Assembly: GCA_030867875.1 (NCBI GenBank)
Contig: JAOWCC010000299.1
Span: 124,001 to 188,000 of the forward strand
DNA: 64,000 nt
Origin: Actinernus sp. WN-2022
Taxonomy: Eukaryota > Cnidaria > Anthozoa > Actiniaria > Actinernidae
Direction of reading: 5' to 3'
Shown here one piece after another: positions 40,968 through 53,700 of this stretch. The stretch's first letter is position 1. Each line of letters starts with the position of its first letter. A model generated the notes under the pieces. The model was not told the origin of the DNA, searched no databases, and saw only the letters and a program-made list of their open reading frames with translations. A program made the translations under genes and the position numbers.

Positions 40968-42170
40968 GAAACAAAACAGGTTTAATCAGAATTATTTCAA
41001 ATCGCGAAAACGGCTAGTCTTTACCATCAAGTGAGTCAGTTGTAATTCTTACAGTGGTACAGAAAACAATATAATGAGTGCTCCACCTTTGTTATTTCCA
41101 CGTGCAGCTGTTGTATTCCGTATTAGTGCTATTGTTTAATCTTATTTTTATGTCATTGCTCTGATCCTGGCGCTTAAGTCGTGGTCTGGGTAAGAGGTCG
41201 GCATTTCTAATGCATGGAATGTAAAACGGTGCTGGTATTGTTCCAATCGTCCACCTCCATTGGGTTAAACAAACAAAAAATCAAACCTTGAAGAGGAATA
41301 TCAGCTTTCTTGGTTATAGTTTTGGACTCTTCTGATGGGACGAAATGTTTTCAAACAAAAGGAAACTAGTTTTAAAACAGTTTCAGTGGATTTGATTTCA
41401 GAGGGTTGATGGGTTGTCAGTATGAAAAACAAAATTCTAATGTGGGGAAAGCAAATTGCGTCTCAACCATAGAATTGTGCCTAGTTTTTACACGGATTGT
41501 TTCTTAAATATTCTAATAACGTGAGTACTAAGCTTACCAAAAGAGACTCAAAAACAATTCGGATTAAAACACTCACCTTGTCGTTTGATTCCCTAGATGA
41601 ATAGAACATCTCCACACATAACCAATTCCCCCCCAAAAAATTGAGGTTTTAACCAAAGCCAGTTGTAAATACCCTATATTGCAAGAATCTATATACATTG
41701 GGTTCCTGCATAGCAACACTTTTTATCGAAAATGTCGGTTATGCATCAGGTTCTCTTTGAAATTTAATTTCAGAAAGCTCCACGAGAGTTGAATCTCAGA
41801 AGCCGTAATTTTGTGATTGCCACAAAATGAATCACATCAAATATCGATTAGCTAGCTAAGAGCTCGGTGCAGTCTCGTCGTTATGGAAGCTAAATATGTG
41901 CGAATGAATTAGTTTCGCTTCAATTAACGAGTCTTGGAGAGCTAACCGCACACGCGTACTCATCTGAAACTCTGTCATTTTCAACCTTATCTGATTTTGA
42001 AGAATTCAAGTCTAGGCAAAGTGTTTCAATGCCACAGGCACATGTCTAATGTTACCTATTTAGTAAGTAGTACCTACATGTAATTACACACTCAATATGA
42101 TACGATTAACTCTGATTCGAATCTCTTAAGTTATCTCCCATTTCACCAATGTGGTAATGGTGAATTAAAT
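40968..42170. other. Intergenic stretch, no gene seen
   Basis: AT-rich, no conserved coding sequence, no strong repeat. The last 200 bp may already belong to the LINE derivative downstream. Confidence 0.4.
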
Positions 42171-42173
42171 AAT

Positions 42174-43250
42174 TTGTTTACTTATGCCTCAGATGCATTG
42201 CACCAGGATTATAAAGACCTGCCTAATATTGCCTCAAGTCCTTTTAATGATGCAGACTCAATTGATAATCAAGATCCTGACAACATAATTCCAATAATTT
42301 CTTCTAATTATTATAAATCTGATGAAATGAAAAATATATTGCAAAATAATCCAAAGGCATTTTCATTGTTTCACTGCAATACTAGAAGCTTAAATAAACA
42401 ATTTAACCAACTTCATGACTTGCTCCTAACTCTTGACAAAGAATTTAGCATAATAGGTGTAAGTGGTAACATAACTTGGGCTAATACATATAAAACTTGT
42501 TTAAACCAACTAAATGTCCTAAACAATAAAGCCATACGAATAATGACATTTTCGCATTTTCAAACCCATGCACCTCCAATATATAAAGATCTAGGTATCC
42601 TCCAATTAAAAGACATTACATTTACTCAAATTTCCCTTTTCATGTATGATTATACTAATAATAACTTACCTCCTGCCTTCTCTAAATACTTTAAACAAGC
42701 TTCTAATATTCATTCTCACTTCACACGCTATTCCACACGTAACTATCATTTACCTTCAATTTCTACTAACTATGGAAAATTTTCACTCAAATTCACTGGT
42801 ATCCAAACTTGGAACTCAATCCCAGATTCAATTAGAAATCTTTCAAGAAACCAGTTTAAAAGAGAAATCAAACAACTTTGTTTACTTAGATATAATTGAC
42901 ATTAATTATATCATAGACTTCAGTGCATAATTTAATATAATTAATAATTTTATATTATTGTATTATAGATAAATTAATTAAGATTAATTAAAATACTATA
43001 TGTTAACTTATTTTATTGTCATGTCCCCTTCACAGAAATACCGCACCTTGACCTTATTTATGTGAAATTTATTTAATGGGGAGTTGGCTTCGAAAACCTA
43101 GGTTACTCCAGCTCCCCTGCACTCTCTTTCATTGTCTCTCCTTTGTAATGTATGTATATGGTAATTTATAAGATAATTTTTCTTTTATTTTTGTAAAATT
43201 CTAAATAGTGGTGCAAATAAAGAGTATTATTGGTTATTGGTTATTGCGTG
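42174..43250 (+). mobile_element. Internally deleted CR1/L2-like LINE with a 241-codon open frame
   Basis: The ORF 42,174-42,899 begins with a polar region and then AFSLFHCNTRSLNKQFNQLH, the typical start of a LINE AP-endonuclease. After EFSIIGVS it jumps directly to the far C terminus of a reverse transcriptase ORF (LNVLNNKAIRIMTF, then ITFTQISLFMYDYTNNNLP and IPDSIRNLSRNQFKREIK). Most of the endonuclease and all of the RT core are gone, but the frame is kept. The 3' UTR contains AGTTGGCTTCGAAAACC and ends at about 43,245 in repeated TTGGTTATTGG, as LINEs of this class do. The product cannot be a polymerase. Confidence 0.8.
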
Positions 43251-44350
43251 AACGACATTTCCAGCGCAAACCAGCCGTAGTTGTCTTGTGATACCAGTGC
43301 TTATTTTTCACAATGGTGAGGTTTTCTCGTTGCACGCAAGAACAATCTCATTTCATCAATTATTAGGAAGCGTTATTTGCCTGGGTAAGTTGTTGCATTA
43401 AATTATCGTTTATAGGGCTTATCGTTGTTATTTCTCGATTCTTTCAACCAATGAAGCTTATAGTGTAGTGGATAGGACAGACGACGGGTAATCAAGATGT
43501 TCCACAGGACACATTCTGGGTTTTTTTCATATTCTCATAAAATATTTACTTCGAACGTAGTACTAGGAAAGTGTGAGGGGAATATGCTGCCTTTGTTGGA
43601 ACTGGGCAGGAGTTTCGAGATATCGTTCTCCGTAATGAAAAAAACAAAACCGAGCCATGTGAAAAACAAGGGATCAATCACGGTTTTTGGGAAACCCCCA
43701 CCCCTCCCCACACCTCACCCTAACCTTTAATGGTTAATCATTAATAGAACGATGCATTTCCAAGGGAGGGGTGGGTGGGTAGTTCCCAGAACCCGGGATT
43801 GAGCCAAAACAAGTAAAGGTTATCAGCCTTCCGCTCGGGGATATGAGAGTTATTCACCTTGGGCGAGACCCTCGGTGAATGAATCCCATACCCCCTCGCT
43901 TCAGGCCAATAACCTTACATATTTCCATATATGGTCAGGTCACGTTATGCCATTCCACCAATCACGCAGAGGAGAATATATTTGTTGGTTTATACAAAAT
44001 TGTGACCATGATCCATTGAATGGCAATTCATTATTAGAGGCGATATATGGCACCTGCAAAAGGGAAATGTACCTACCGTAAAACAAAAAAACCAAACAGG
44101 AGAACCATTTTACTATTTTACTGCGAATTATAAGAACATGAAAGATATAATTGTCTACCAAACTCATTTGTTGCCTGTGGTTATGACATCTCTAAAGGAA
44201 ACTGATTAATCTATACAAAAGGTTTGCTACTCAAATAAGCAATTACATAAGTGTGTTCCTCAAAAAAGCGACACTGCGATAAGAGCTTAGATTTGGCACG
44301 AAGGATGACTAGTTTGGTAAAATCATGTTGGGTCTATAATACTGACATGC
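43251..44350. other. Intergenic stretch, no gene seen
   Basis: Contains an imperfect inverted repeat of C- and G-rich tracts (GGGAAACCCCCACCCCTCCC at 43,691 against GGGAGGGGTGGGTGGGTAG at 43,763). No reliable coding sequence. Copy B of the duplicated locus begins at its right end. Confidence 0.4.
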
Positions 44351-46797
44351 TTGTTCAAGTTAATGTTTAATAAAAAAAACTCAGTTGTCATTGTTCAGTG
44401 TTGTTTTATAACGCGGGAAGTAATATATGTGTTTCACCGGGGGATCCAAACACCGAGAACAGATGAAAGCACGAGGCCGCTTCTGCCTTCACCTTTTCTT
44501 TCATTTTTCTTCTTCAAACTCTGCCGTAACGTAGACTCGCTTCGTATACCTCTATGACAAGGAGCCTTTCGGTATCTATTTTGTATTTTACGTAATCCAT
44601 GCTGTTTATGCTTACTCAAGAGGGGGAGGGAGATCGTATTTTTTTGTGCTTAAACTGAGGGTGGGTCATGGTATTTTATTATGAGAAAAAGGGGAGGGTC
44701 ACAACATTTAGACACGGAACGATGCAAGCCTAATAGCCGTTCCCCGTTACTAAATAATGACAGGTCCCTACGTTAAATTAGTCTCAACGATCTTCCCTAG
44801 ATCTTTACTGTACAACTACTGTAATCAGGGCCACGTATACAACTAGAACCAATCATGCACATTGCAGAACGAAAACAAAGCATTCAAACTTACGGTTATT
44901 TCATCCAATCAGTATTGAGTACAAGCGAAGTCCATAAGTGGTTTACAGTACTCTTCAGTCGAGCCCTTCATCCTCATCGTTATCTAGATCTTTATCAATA
45001 CTAGATCTTCCAAAGTTGCGACGTGTAGTCTGCACTGGGCTTCCGTATGTCATACAAAGGGGAAGGGACTAGCCAACACGTCGGGGACGACTTCAAAAAG
45101 ACAATAGAGTTAATGCGCACAGTCAGACACATATTGCCCATTGCCTGACAGCACGTAAGAAAGTAAATCACTGTTTGTCGTTCGACCTGAACGAAACTCT
45201 GTACTTATCCTATTTTGTTAGAAAACTTGAGTAAGAAAAAAAAAAGGCGAATAATAAAATAAACAGGATTTGACGAGAGAATACTTTTCACGTCACGCCG
45301 TCACAGTTAATTACCCCTCCTACTTTGTATGGTTGACGGAAGTCTAATGCAAACTATGCGTCGCGACTTTGATCTCGCGCCATCGCGTAACAATGAAGAC
45401 GGTGGTTAGAGATGTTTGCGATTTCGGCGGTAGACGGCTCAACAATATAGTTCAGGGGTGTATGTGCTAGTTCGATAACATTTGCAGGTTTCCAATCCCC
45501 TTCCTGCTTCATTTGGCCCATCTCATCCGTCTTCAGGGGAAACGACGTGACAGCTGATTTGTCGTAGGACGCCTTTTGGTTACTCTGCTTTTGCCTGGGC
45601 CGTCGCGTTTGCGTCTCCTGGTGGCTAGGACTCTCCGGAAGCAGGTAGTTCGTAGTGCAGGGAAGAAGTGCGCGCAGACGTCTCGTGTGTTGCGCTACTC
45701 AAGAATGGCAAGATTGGGATCGTTGCTATCACGCTTGGCTGTTTCGAGCGTTCTTCTGGGTGTCTACGTTTTTTTGACGAGGCCGTTGGACTGCGAGTAC
45801 TGAGTGGGACTCGCTGTTACGAACTTGAAATTCCAATCCGCAGCAAATCTTGCAAATTCACCGGAACTGTATTATGGTCCATTGTCCGACTTGACTATTT
45901 CCGGTATCCCGTGTCTCGAGAAGATCGGTTTAATTTTCTTGACTACGCTTTGTGTAGTTGTACAGCGTAGAGATGCGATCTCCCAATAGGGGGCTCGAAG
46001 TTTGCTTCTTTCGATGAGTAGGTGTCCTTCGTGTATCTTCTTCAGGACCTCTTCTCAATGCTTGAGGCACGACGATTGTCTCGCCTTTGAAGATAAAGCC
46101 GTCGTTAACAGAGAGTTCGTCTTTGCTGGACCAGTATTCACGAATCTAAACTGGGACACTTTCTTTATGGTTCGGTCAGCCTGTGTAGCCTTTTATCATC
46201 GTTGTGTCATTTGATATCTCTCCTTGAAGTTCTGCTATCTTCTGGTCACTAATGCTGTGAATGAACGACGCGTTTCACTAGCTTTTCATCCTCCGTGTCA
46301 GTTGTTGGGAGGTGTGCTCTTGAGAGTGAGTCTGCAGTGTAGAGCTACATTGATGTCTGTCGTACCTCTAGACGAGCTTTTCAGCCATTTAGCTGCCATT
46401 AATCCAACCTGCTAAACCTAAACGAAGCAACATTCGTCGTAGTGTAGCGGGCGCCCTGTCTAGTGGTTTCCGTGTTATGGTTTGTGATCCGCCTCGACCG
46501 CTACCTGCTTGACATAAACGTACTGGTAGAAACATTCAAAGCCAAACACTACAGCTAGCAGTTCCGTTTCGATATGCGCGTACCTGCAATGAGCTTCAGG
46601 GTGATCCATCCTGTCAGTTACGCTGCACTCGGTAAGACCTGACTTACACGCGTTTACCTACAACTGCGTTCGGTTGTAGTACTTCAGGATTCCTGGGCTC
46701 GTTTCTAAGAGCTTCTTGATATCAGGGAGTAACTGTTCGTGACATTCTGCCACGCGATTTCCTTCTTGAACAGCTCTCGTAGCGATGCTCTGACACC
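44351..46797 (-). mobile_element. Degraded Ty3/gypsy retrotransposon, copy B (integrase and RNase H remnants)
   Basis: Matches 1-1,660 but keeps about 750 bp that copy A lost. On the minus strand, at about 45,990-45,780, that extra part encodes IPEIVKSDNGP followed by FTASPTQYSQSNGLVK-like residues, the DDE core of a gypsy integrase. RNase H remains are near 46,490-46,590. It ends at about 46,797 where a CTGTAGT repeat begins, so the RT part present in copy A is missing. Many stops; not functional. Confidence 0.75.
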
Positions 46798-47335
46798 TGT
46801 AATTGCTGTAGTACTGTAGTTACTGTAGTCGCTGTAGTTGCTGTGGTACTGTAGTTGCTGTAGTCGCTGTAGTACTGTAGTCGCTGTAGTTGCTGTAGCA
46901 CTGTAGTTGATGTAGTACTGTAGTCGCTGCAGTTGCTGTAGTACTGTAGTTGCTGTAGTACTGTAGTACTGTAGTTGCTGTATATAGTACTGTAGTTGCT
47001 GTAGTACTGTAGTTGCTGTAGTACTGTAGTGGCTGTAGTACTGTAGTTGATGTAGTACTGTAGTTGCTGTAGTACTGTAGTCGCTGTAGTCGCTGTAGTA
47101 CTGTAGTTGATGTAGTACTGTAGTTACTGTAGTCGTAGTCGCTGCAGTCGCTGTAGTGCTGTAGTCGCTGTAATTGCTGTAGTACTTTAGTCGCGGTATA
47201 GTACTGCAGTTGCTGTAGTACTGTAGTTGCTGTAGTACTGTAGTTGATGTAGTACTGTAGTGCTGTAGTCACTGTAGTACTTACTGTATACGTAGTATTG
47301 CTGTAGTACTATAGTTGCTGTAGTTGCATGCTGAC
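46798..47335. repeat. CTGTAGT(TG/A) minisatellite
   Basis: About 540 bp of irregular GTAGTTGCTGTAGTACT repeats mixing 6-, 9- and 11-base spacings. The 150-codon minus-strand ORF across it encodes only Thr/Tyr/Leu/Gln repeats and is not a gene. Confidence 0.95.
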
Positions 47336-47636
47336 CATCTTATCTCTGGTGAGCCAGACTAGATAACCTAGGCCTCACGTTTTCTTCTGGTGTAACCAAC
47401 TCTGTTACACATTTCATTGTTTCTATATAATATACACATTTTTCAATATTGAGTTAAATATTTGTTATTTGATCGTCGTGACCTCAGATTGGATTTTAGT
47501 TATTTCTCATCGTCATCAATCAATCAATCTTTTTTATTTATCCACGGAATCTTAACAGTAACATTAATAAAACTGATTTCAATAAGAGCCGTTCCTAATT
47601 AAAATATGCTAATCTAATCTAATGCTGTAGCACTAG

Positions 47637-47995
47637 CACACTTAGCACTACAGCTTACCACTTTATATCTTTACACTTTACACTTATTAGTGCATGCTAC
47701 GCGGCAAACATGATTCAATATCATAACTACATATACATATATAATCGCCGTGACCCCATATAACGCACCAATACCCACGATTGCTCTCATCTGATTTGAT
47801 AGCTCAGTTGGTAGAGCGCCAGACATGTAACCTGGAGGTCGTTGGGTTCGAGTCCCACTTGGGTCAGATATTTTTTCTCTTTCCCTCGTAGGGCGTGCAC
47901 ACTTAGCACTACAGCTTACCACTTTGTATTACATTCTTTACACTTATTAGTGCTTCGCGGCAAATATGATTCAATATCATAACTACATATAACCT
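47637..47995. repeat. 95-bp direct repeat flanking a SINE
   Basis: CACTTAGCACTACAGCTTAC to CATAACTACATAT occurs at 47,638-47,733 and again at 47,898-47,992 with few changes. The piece between them holds the tRNA-derived segment. Either the SINE sits between the halves of a tandem duplication, or the duplication came with the insertion. Confidence 0.8.
47790..47868 (+). other. tRNA-derived SINE head
   Basis: AGCTCAGTTGGTAGAGC forms a perfect D arm and A box, GGGTTCGAGTCCC a perfect T arm and B box, and TCTGATT pairs with GGTCAGA as acceptor stem. The anticodon stem has one mismatch and the loop CATGTAA lacks the universal U33, so it is not a working tRNA. It is followed by T-runs. It fits a polymerase-III SINE of tRNA origin, the kind often mistranslated as short proteins in invertebrate genomes. 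Confidence 0.75.
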
Positions 47996-48179
47996 AATGC
48001 TAATCTAATCTAATGCTAATTTAAATATAAATACAATTGTGTGATACTAAATGCTAAAATTTATAATAAAATCCAATTAAAATATTTTGATTATCATTAA
48101 TTCAGAGGTCACCAAGCATGGTGGTTTGTGCAATTTGTTTCTTAAATGAAACAAGAGACTTCATTCCGCTTCTGGCTGC

Positions 48180-48556
48180 CAGATATATACATGTAAGCCA
48201 CAGTGTAAGAAAATTACGCTTATTCAAACCCACAACCCTCAACAGAATCGCTACACTATTCTAAACGAAAGTAGCGTAATTTGGACGTAGTATGCAGTGC
48301 TGGTATAATTATCTTCTTCGAAAGTCTGGAGAAAATTGAGACCGTTTCAGGCTGACAGTATTATTGTAGCTACAGCGTCCGTTCTTATCAAATGTCAAAC
48401 AAGAAACTACAAAAAGAAACACATGCAAGCAGAACAAAAATAAAACAAGGAAAAAAACAAGAACAAAGGAAAAACAAATCAAGAAAAAATAGATACGATG
48501 CCGATACTGAAACATGAACTCTGAGCTTCGAACTGGAAAGCACGAGCCGTTAACGT
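48180..48556 (-). mobile_element. tRNA-derived SINE, minus-strand copy
   Basis: The inverse of this block matches 58,071-58,440 along its whole length: tRNA-like head (GTTCGAAGC, then GAGTTCATGTTTCAGTATCG), T-rich region, and the body with AAGAACGGACGCTGTAGCTA, CCTGAAACGGTCTCAA and GATAATTATACCAGCACTG. Two full copies in opposite orientation define a SINE family of about 370 bp. Confidence 0.8.
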
Positions 48557-48669
48557 GGTCCTAGACATACGCACATATAGATTTATAATAAACAAAAAAA
48601 ATAACAATTTATTCTTGCCAACCCGCAAATTAGCAAAAAAAATACTATTCGAGGCGGGGCAGGGGAAAG

Positions 48670-49715
48670 CTAATTAAATAATACGTTGTAAAACTAACTA
48701 GCAGAAGATTATCTGCATAGTATAAATTGGAGTGGTAACTGCTAATAATATTTGTTTTGTGTACAGGATGAGTGACTGTTTATCTTTATGAATCTATGGA
48801 GCGTTTAAAAAAATAATTAATCAATAAAGGACGGTATAAATAAAGTATAATGAGCTATATCTAGTTTTTACGGATATTGGACAATATTTGAGAGACTTCA
48901 ATATAATCGTGTTCATGTGCAAGTATATCAAAAAGTATGGTCTTTATTTTTCGCTTAAATGTTTTTTTTAGCAATTTTACAGAAGAAGGGAGTCCATTCC
49001 AGATTTTAGGTCCTATTCGTGAAAATGAGGATTTCTGTTTTTCAGTTCTAGAATACTTAATGTAATAGCATTCATTTGTTGAAGATCTGGTTCGATACCG
49101 ATGTATTTCTTTAGTTTGTTGAAAGATGTTAAGTATGTTTACCGGAGCTACTTTATTTTGGATATCATGCATTAAATTACTAAGGTGCTCAAAATATAAA
49201 AATGACAGAGGTAGTGTATTTGATTGGATAAACAGGGGAATTGCGTGCTCTCTTGTTTTTGCAAAATATATCAAACGGAGTGCTCTTGTTTGGAGGATTA
49301 ATAGTAGTTTATTTAGATGAGATTGTGCACATTGACCCCATGCACAAATACCATAGTTCACGGGTAAGGTATGATCAGTGTACGAAAAATACTTAAAAGG
49401 GTATACCTGGGAATGAAATGTCTTAATTTGGCAATGATTCCTATGGATTTGCTGACTTTTTGGCAAATATGTTCTATATGATTTTTCCACGAGTCCTGAA
49501 TCTATAAATACCCCTAAATACTTAACGAAATCTTTCATATCTAGAAATTGTTCAGCATTATTTGAGTTATTAAAGATTTTAATTTTAGGATTAAATAGTA
49601 AAGATTTTTGACGTGGTCGAAATATTATATAATTGGATTTCTTTACATTCAGAGTAAATTTATTGGCATGAAGCCAATTATAAAAGTTCGTTGTAAACTT
49701 TAGTTCTAACTGTAT
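48670..49715 (-). mobile_element. LINE fragment (C-terminal reverse transcriptase), 5'-truncated
   Basis: The minus-strand ORF 48,861-49,538 plus an upstream portion to 49,710 (NWLHANKFTLNVKKSNYIIF) encodes the thumb and C-terminal region of a CR1/L2-like RT (KYLGVFIDSGL, ALRLIYFAKTREHAIPLF, IWNGLPSSVK). The open frame shows little decay. It interrupts the duplicated locus at about 49,713, where homology to 3,340 of copy A resumes. Confidence 0.75.
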
Positions 49716-50110
49716 GTTTCGGGAGAACAGCAGGTTTTTGTGCTGGAAATCTTGAGAAAATGTCGTTAATTGGTAGACTCAGGGAATGTTCAGGGAAATG
49801 ATTGATATATCGCGCGGGACAAACCGAAAATCAATCGTCACATGCCACATCTCAAACAGGCTTGAGTCGCAAAATAGGCCAAAAGCTACACAATAGATTC
49901 ATCTAACACATCACACCTTGACATTTTTGCCTATCCAGTAATATAACTAATATATTTTTCCTTCCAAAGAGCTGCTGAAGGCTTTCTTTTCTTAACTGAG
50001 CGGCAGCATTCACTAACAAGCTGGGAAGTGATTTGATAATCTCGAGGAAAAGCGGAGTTGACGAATTGTGTTTATGAAAATTAGCTCATTATGACCCGGT
50101 CAATAACTGT
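49713..50110. repeat. Duplicated locus, copy B, segment matching 3,340-3,490 and 6,500-7,060
   Basis: GTTTCGGGAGAACAGCAGG (49,720) equals 3,351 of copy A, and the match continues past the TTAA-element insertion point (about 49,860) into sequence matching 6,500-6,570 and 6,870-7,050. It serves as the empty-site reference for two copy-A insertions. Non-coding. Confidence 0.85.
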
Positions 50111-50663
50111 TTATTGAGCCTTGAATTCATAATAAACTTTCTCCTCAGTTTCTTAGACCTCATGTAGCAAACTATACCATAACTATATATAAAGCTGTAT
50201 CCCCGGGGAGGGAGGGGTACTCCCCTATATAAGGTATACGGGTATGTGCCGCGCTATAGGGTATGGTTTTCGAGCTCCGCGCTCTAGGATAGGGTATCTA
50301 ATTTGTCCTATTGGTCTGGGATAGTGTATCTAATTTGTCCTATTGGTCTGGGAAAGTGTATCTAATTTGTCCTATTGGTCTGGGATAGGGTATCTATTTC
50401 GGCCTATTTCGGTTTATTTTCGAGTTTAGGTCTGAGATATCGATTAGGTCTGGGATAGGGTAGTTAGGGTTTTGAGGTCACCGCGGGAGGGGGGGGGCTG
50501 TATCTGTCCAAATGATATAGCCCCTATTCCAATATGGCTGCTCTAATTTGCATAATGCCAAAAGTCGTATTAAAGCAAGATAGTAAGTATTAGTTCACAT
50601 TTGACACGGTTTTCTTTGTTATTCATAGGGCTTTATCTCCCATATATATATATATATATATAT

Positions 50664-50725
50664 CTAGCATGTTTTCACAAAAGGAGCCCTAGAGCCTAAA
50701 ACCCCCTTTTGTGAAAACATGCTAG
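50664..50725. repeat. 62-bp hairpin at the left end of the tandem array
   Basis: CTAGCATGTTTTCACAAAA and its inverse enclose a 22-base loop (GGAGCCCTAGAGCC and neighbours). An identical copy in the same orientation closes the array at 57,855-57,916. Both are flanked outside by (TA)n. The loop sequence has the same direction in both, so they are direct repeats of a hairpin and not a simple TIR. Confidence 0.95.
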
Positions 50726-50727
50726 AT

Positions 50728-53700
50728 CTTGTGTGCCTTTAAGCTTTAAAAGCCAGTAACTCGTGTTTTTGCCGTTTTCTGAAAAGGCAAATGACAGTTG
50801 AAGACTTTTCAGGCCTTTCTATCCCATAATTTACTTGACTTAGCTCCATCCCATAATTTCTTTATTTGAGACCTAGAGGTTATGCTTAGGTTAGAAAAAG
50901 GCCATTTTCTGGTATTGTTACTCAAAATACAGGAAACTTCCATCCATTAAACGCAATCTACATGAAGAGAACGTTGTATTGCCGTATAGTGCATCGAAAT
51001 CCATTGAAAGCTCGAGAAATGGCGCCACTTTGAAGATATTAGGGTACACAAGTAAATTAATGCGTACTTGTTGTCTTTAAAAGCCAGTAACTCACTTTTC
51101 AACGTTTTCATCCCAAAAATGCACCTTTGTTCTCAGACCTAGTGGAAAATGTACATCTTTCACTAAGCAAATCGATGCGCCATACGTCAGGCAAAGTTGG
51201 TTTTTCGCGAAAATTTTTGAACTACTCCTCCCCACCCCACACCACCCTCATAAAATACCTACAGATCAATTATTGGAAAGAAAGGCCAGAAAAGTCGTAA
51301 ACTGTCATTTGTCCTTTCAAGAAAGCGGCAAAAACACGAGTAACTGGCTTTTAAAGCTTAAAGGCACACAAGAATCTTGTGTGCCTTTAAGCTTTAAAAG
51401 CCAGTAACTCGTGTTTTTGCCGTTTTCTGAAAAGGCAAATGACAGTTGAAGACTTTTCAGGCCTTTCTATCCCATAATTTACTTGACTTAGCTCCATCCC
51501 ATAATTTCTTTATTTGAGACCTAGAGGTTATGCTTAGGTTAGAAAAAGGCCATTTTCTGGTATTGTTACTCAAAATACAGGAAACTTCCATCCATTAAAC
51601 GCAATCTACATGAAGAGAACGTTGTATTGCCGTATAGTGCATCGAAATCCATTGAAAGCTCGAGAAATGGCGCCACTTTGAAGATATTAGGGTACACAAG
51701 TAAATTAATGCGTACTTGTTGTCTTTAAAAGCCAGTAACTCACTTTTCAACGTTTTCATCCCAAAAATGCACCTTTGTTCTCAGACCTAGTGGAAAATGT
51801 ACATCTTTCACTAAGCAAATCGATGCGCCATACGTCAGGCAAAGTTGGTTTTTCGCGAAAATTTTTGAACTACTCCTCCCCACCCCACACCACCCTCATA
51901 AAATACCTACAGATCAATTATTGGAAAGAAAGGCCAGAAAAGTCGTAAACTGTCATTTGTCCTTTCAAGAAAGCGGCAAAAACACGAGTAACTGGCTTTT
52001 AAAGCTTAAAGGCACACAAGAATCTTGTGTGCCTTTAAGCTTTAAAAGCCAGTAACTCGTGTTTTTGCCGTTTTCTGAAAAGGCAAATGACAGTTGAAGA
52101 CTTTTCAGGCCTTTCTATCCCATAATTTACTTGACTTAGCTCCATCCCATAATTTCTTTATTTGAGACCTAGAGGTTATGCTTAGGTTAGAAAAAGGCCA
52201 TTTTCTGGTATTGTTACTCAAAATACAGGAAACTTCCATCCATTAAACGCAATCTACATGAAGAGAACGTTGTATTGCCGTATAGTGCATCGAAATCCAT
52301 TGAAAGCTCGAGAAATGGCGCCACTTTGAAGATATTAGGGTACACAAGTAAATTAATGCGTACTTGTTGTCTTTAAAAGCCAGTAACTCACTTTTCAACG
52401 TTTTCATCCCAAAAATGCACCTTTGTTCTCAGACCTAGTGGAAAATGTACATCTTTCACTAAGCAAATCGATGCGCCATACGTCAGGCAAAGTTGGTTTT
52501 TCGCGAAAATTTTTGAACTACTCCTCCCCACCCCACACCACCCTCATAAAATACCTACAGATCAATTATTGGAAAGAAAGGCCAGAAAAGTCGTAAACTG
52601 TCATTTGTCCTTTCAAGAAAGCGGCAAAAACACGAGTAACTGGCTTTTAAAGCTTAAAGGCACACAAGAATCTTGTGTGCCTTTAAGCTTTAAAAGCCAG
52701 TAACTCGTGTTTTTGCCGTTTTCTGAAAAGGCAAATGACAGTTGAAGACTTTTCAGGCCTTTCTATCCCATAATTTACTTGACTTAGCTCCATCCCATAA
52801 TTTCTTTATTTGAGACCTAGAGGTTATGCTTAGGTTAGAAAAAGGCCATTTTCTGGTATTGTTACTCAAAATACAGGAAACTTCCATCCATTAAACGCAA
52901 TCTACATGAAGAGAACGTTGTATTGCCGTATAGTGCATCGAAATCCATTGAAAGCTCGAGAAATGGCGCCACTTTGAAGATATTAGGGTACACAAGTAAA
53001 TTAATGCGTACTTGTTGTCTTTAAAAGCCAGTAACTCACTTTTCAACGTTTTCATCCCAAAAATGCACCTTTGTTCTCAGACCTAGTGGAAAATGTACAT
53101 CTTTCACTAAGCAAATCGATGCGCCATACGTCAGGCAAAGTTGGTTTTTCGCGAAAATTTTTGAACTACTCCTCCCCACCCCACACCACCCTCATAAAAT
53201 ACCTACAGATCAATTATTGGAAAGAAAGGCCAGAAAAGTCGTAAACTGTCATTTGTCCTTTCAAGAAAGCGGCAAAAACACGAGTAACTGGCTTTTAAAG
53301 CTTAAAGGCACACAAGAATCTTGTGTGCCTTTAAGCTTTAAAAGCCAGTAACTCGTGTTTTTGCCGTTTTCTGAAAAGGCAAATGACAGTTGAAGACTTT
53401 TCAGGCCTTTCTATCCCATAATTTACTTGACTTAGCTCCATCCCATAATTTCTTTATTTGAGACCTAGAGGTTATGCTTAGGTTAGAAAAAGGCCATTTT
53501 CTGGTATTGTTACTCAAAATACAGGAAACTTCCATCCATTAAACGCAATCTACATGAAGAGAACGTTGTATTGCCGTATAGTGCATCGAAATCCATTGAA
53601 AGCTCGAGAAATGGCGCCACTTTGAAGATATTAGGGTACACAAGTAAATTAATGCGTACTTGTTGTCTTTAAAAGCCAGTAACTCACTTTTCAACGTTTT

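Noticed and set aside
41325..41350. Possible hammerhead (CTGATGGGACGAAA)
   Set aside because: The core base after CTGATG is wrong and there is no stem II or stem I/III pairing.
46820..47272. 150-codon ORF rich in Thr, Tyr and Gln
   Set aside because: It is the translation of a CTGTAGT minisatellite.
47790..47868. Functional tRNA gene
   Set aside because: Acceptor, D and T arms are good, but the anticodon stem has a mismatch and the loop lacks U33; flanking repeats point to a SINE.
47671..47922. 83-codon ORF containing SGTRTQRPPGYMSGALPTELSNQ-like peptide
   Set aside because: It is the antisense translation of the tRNA-derived SINE head, a frequent false protein.
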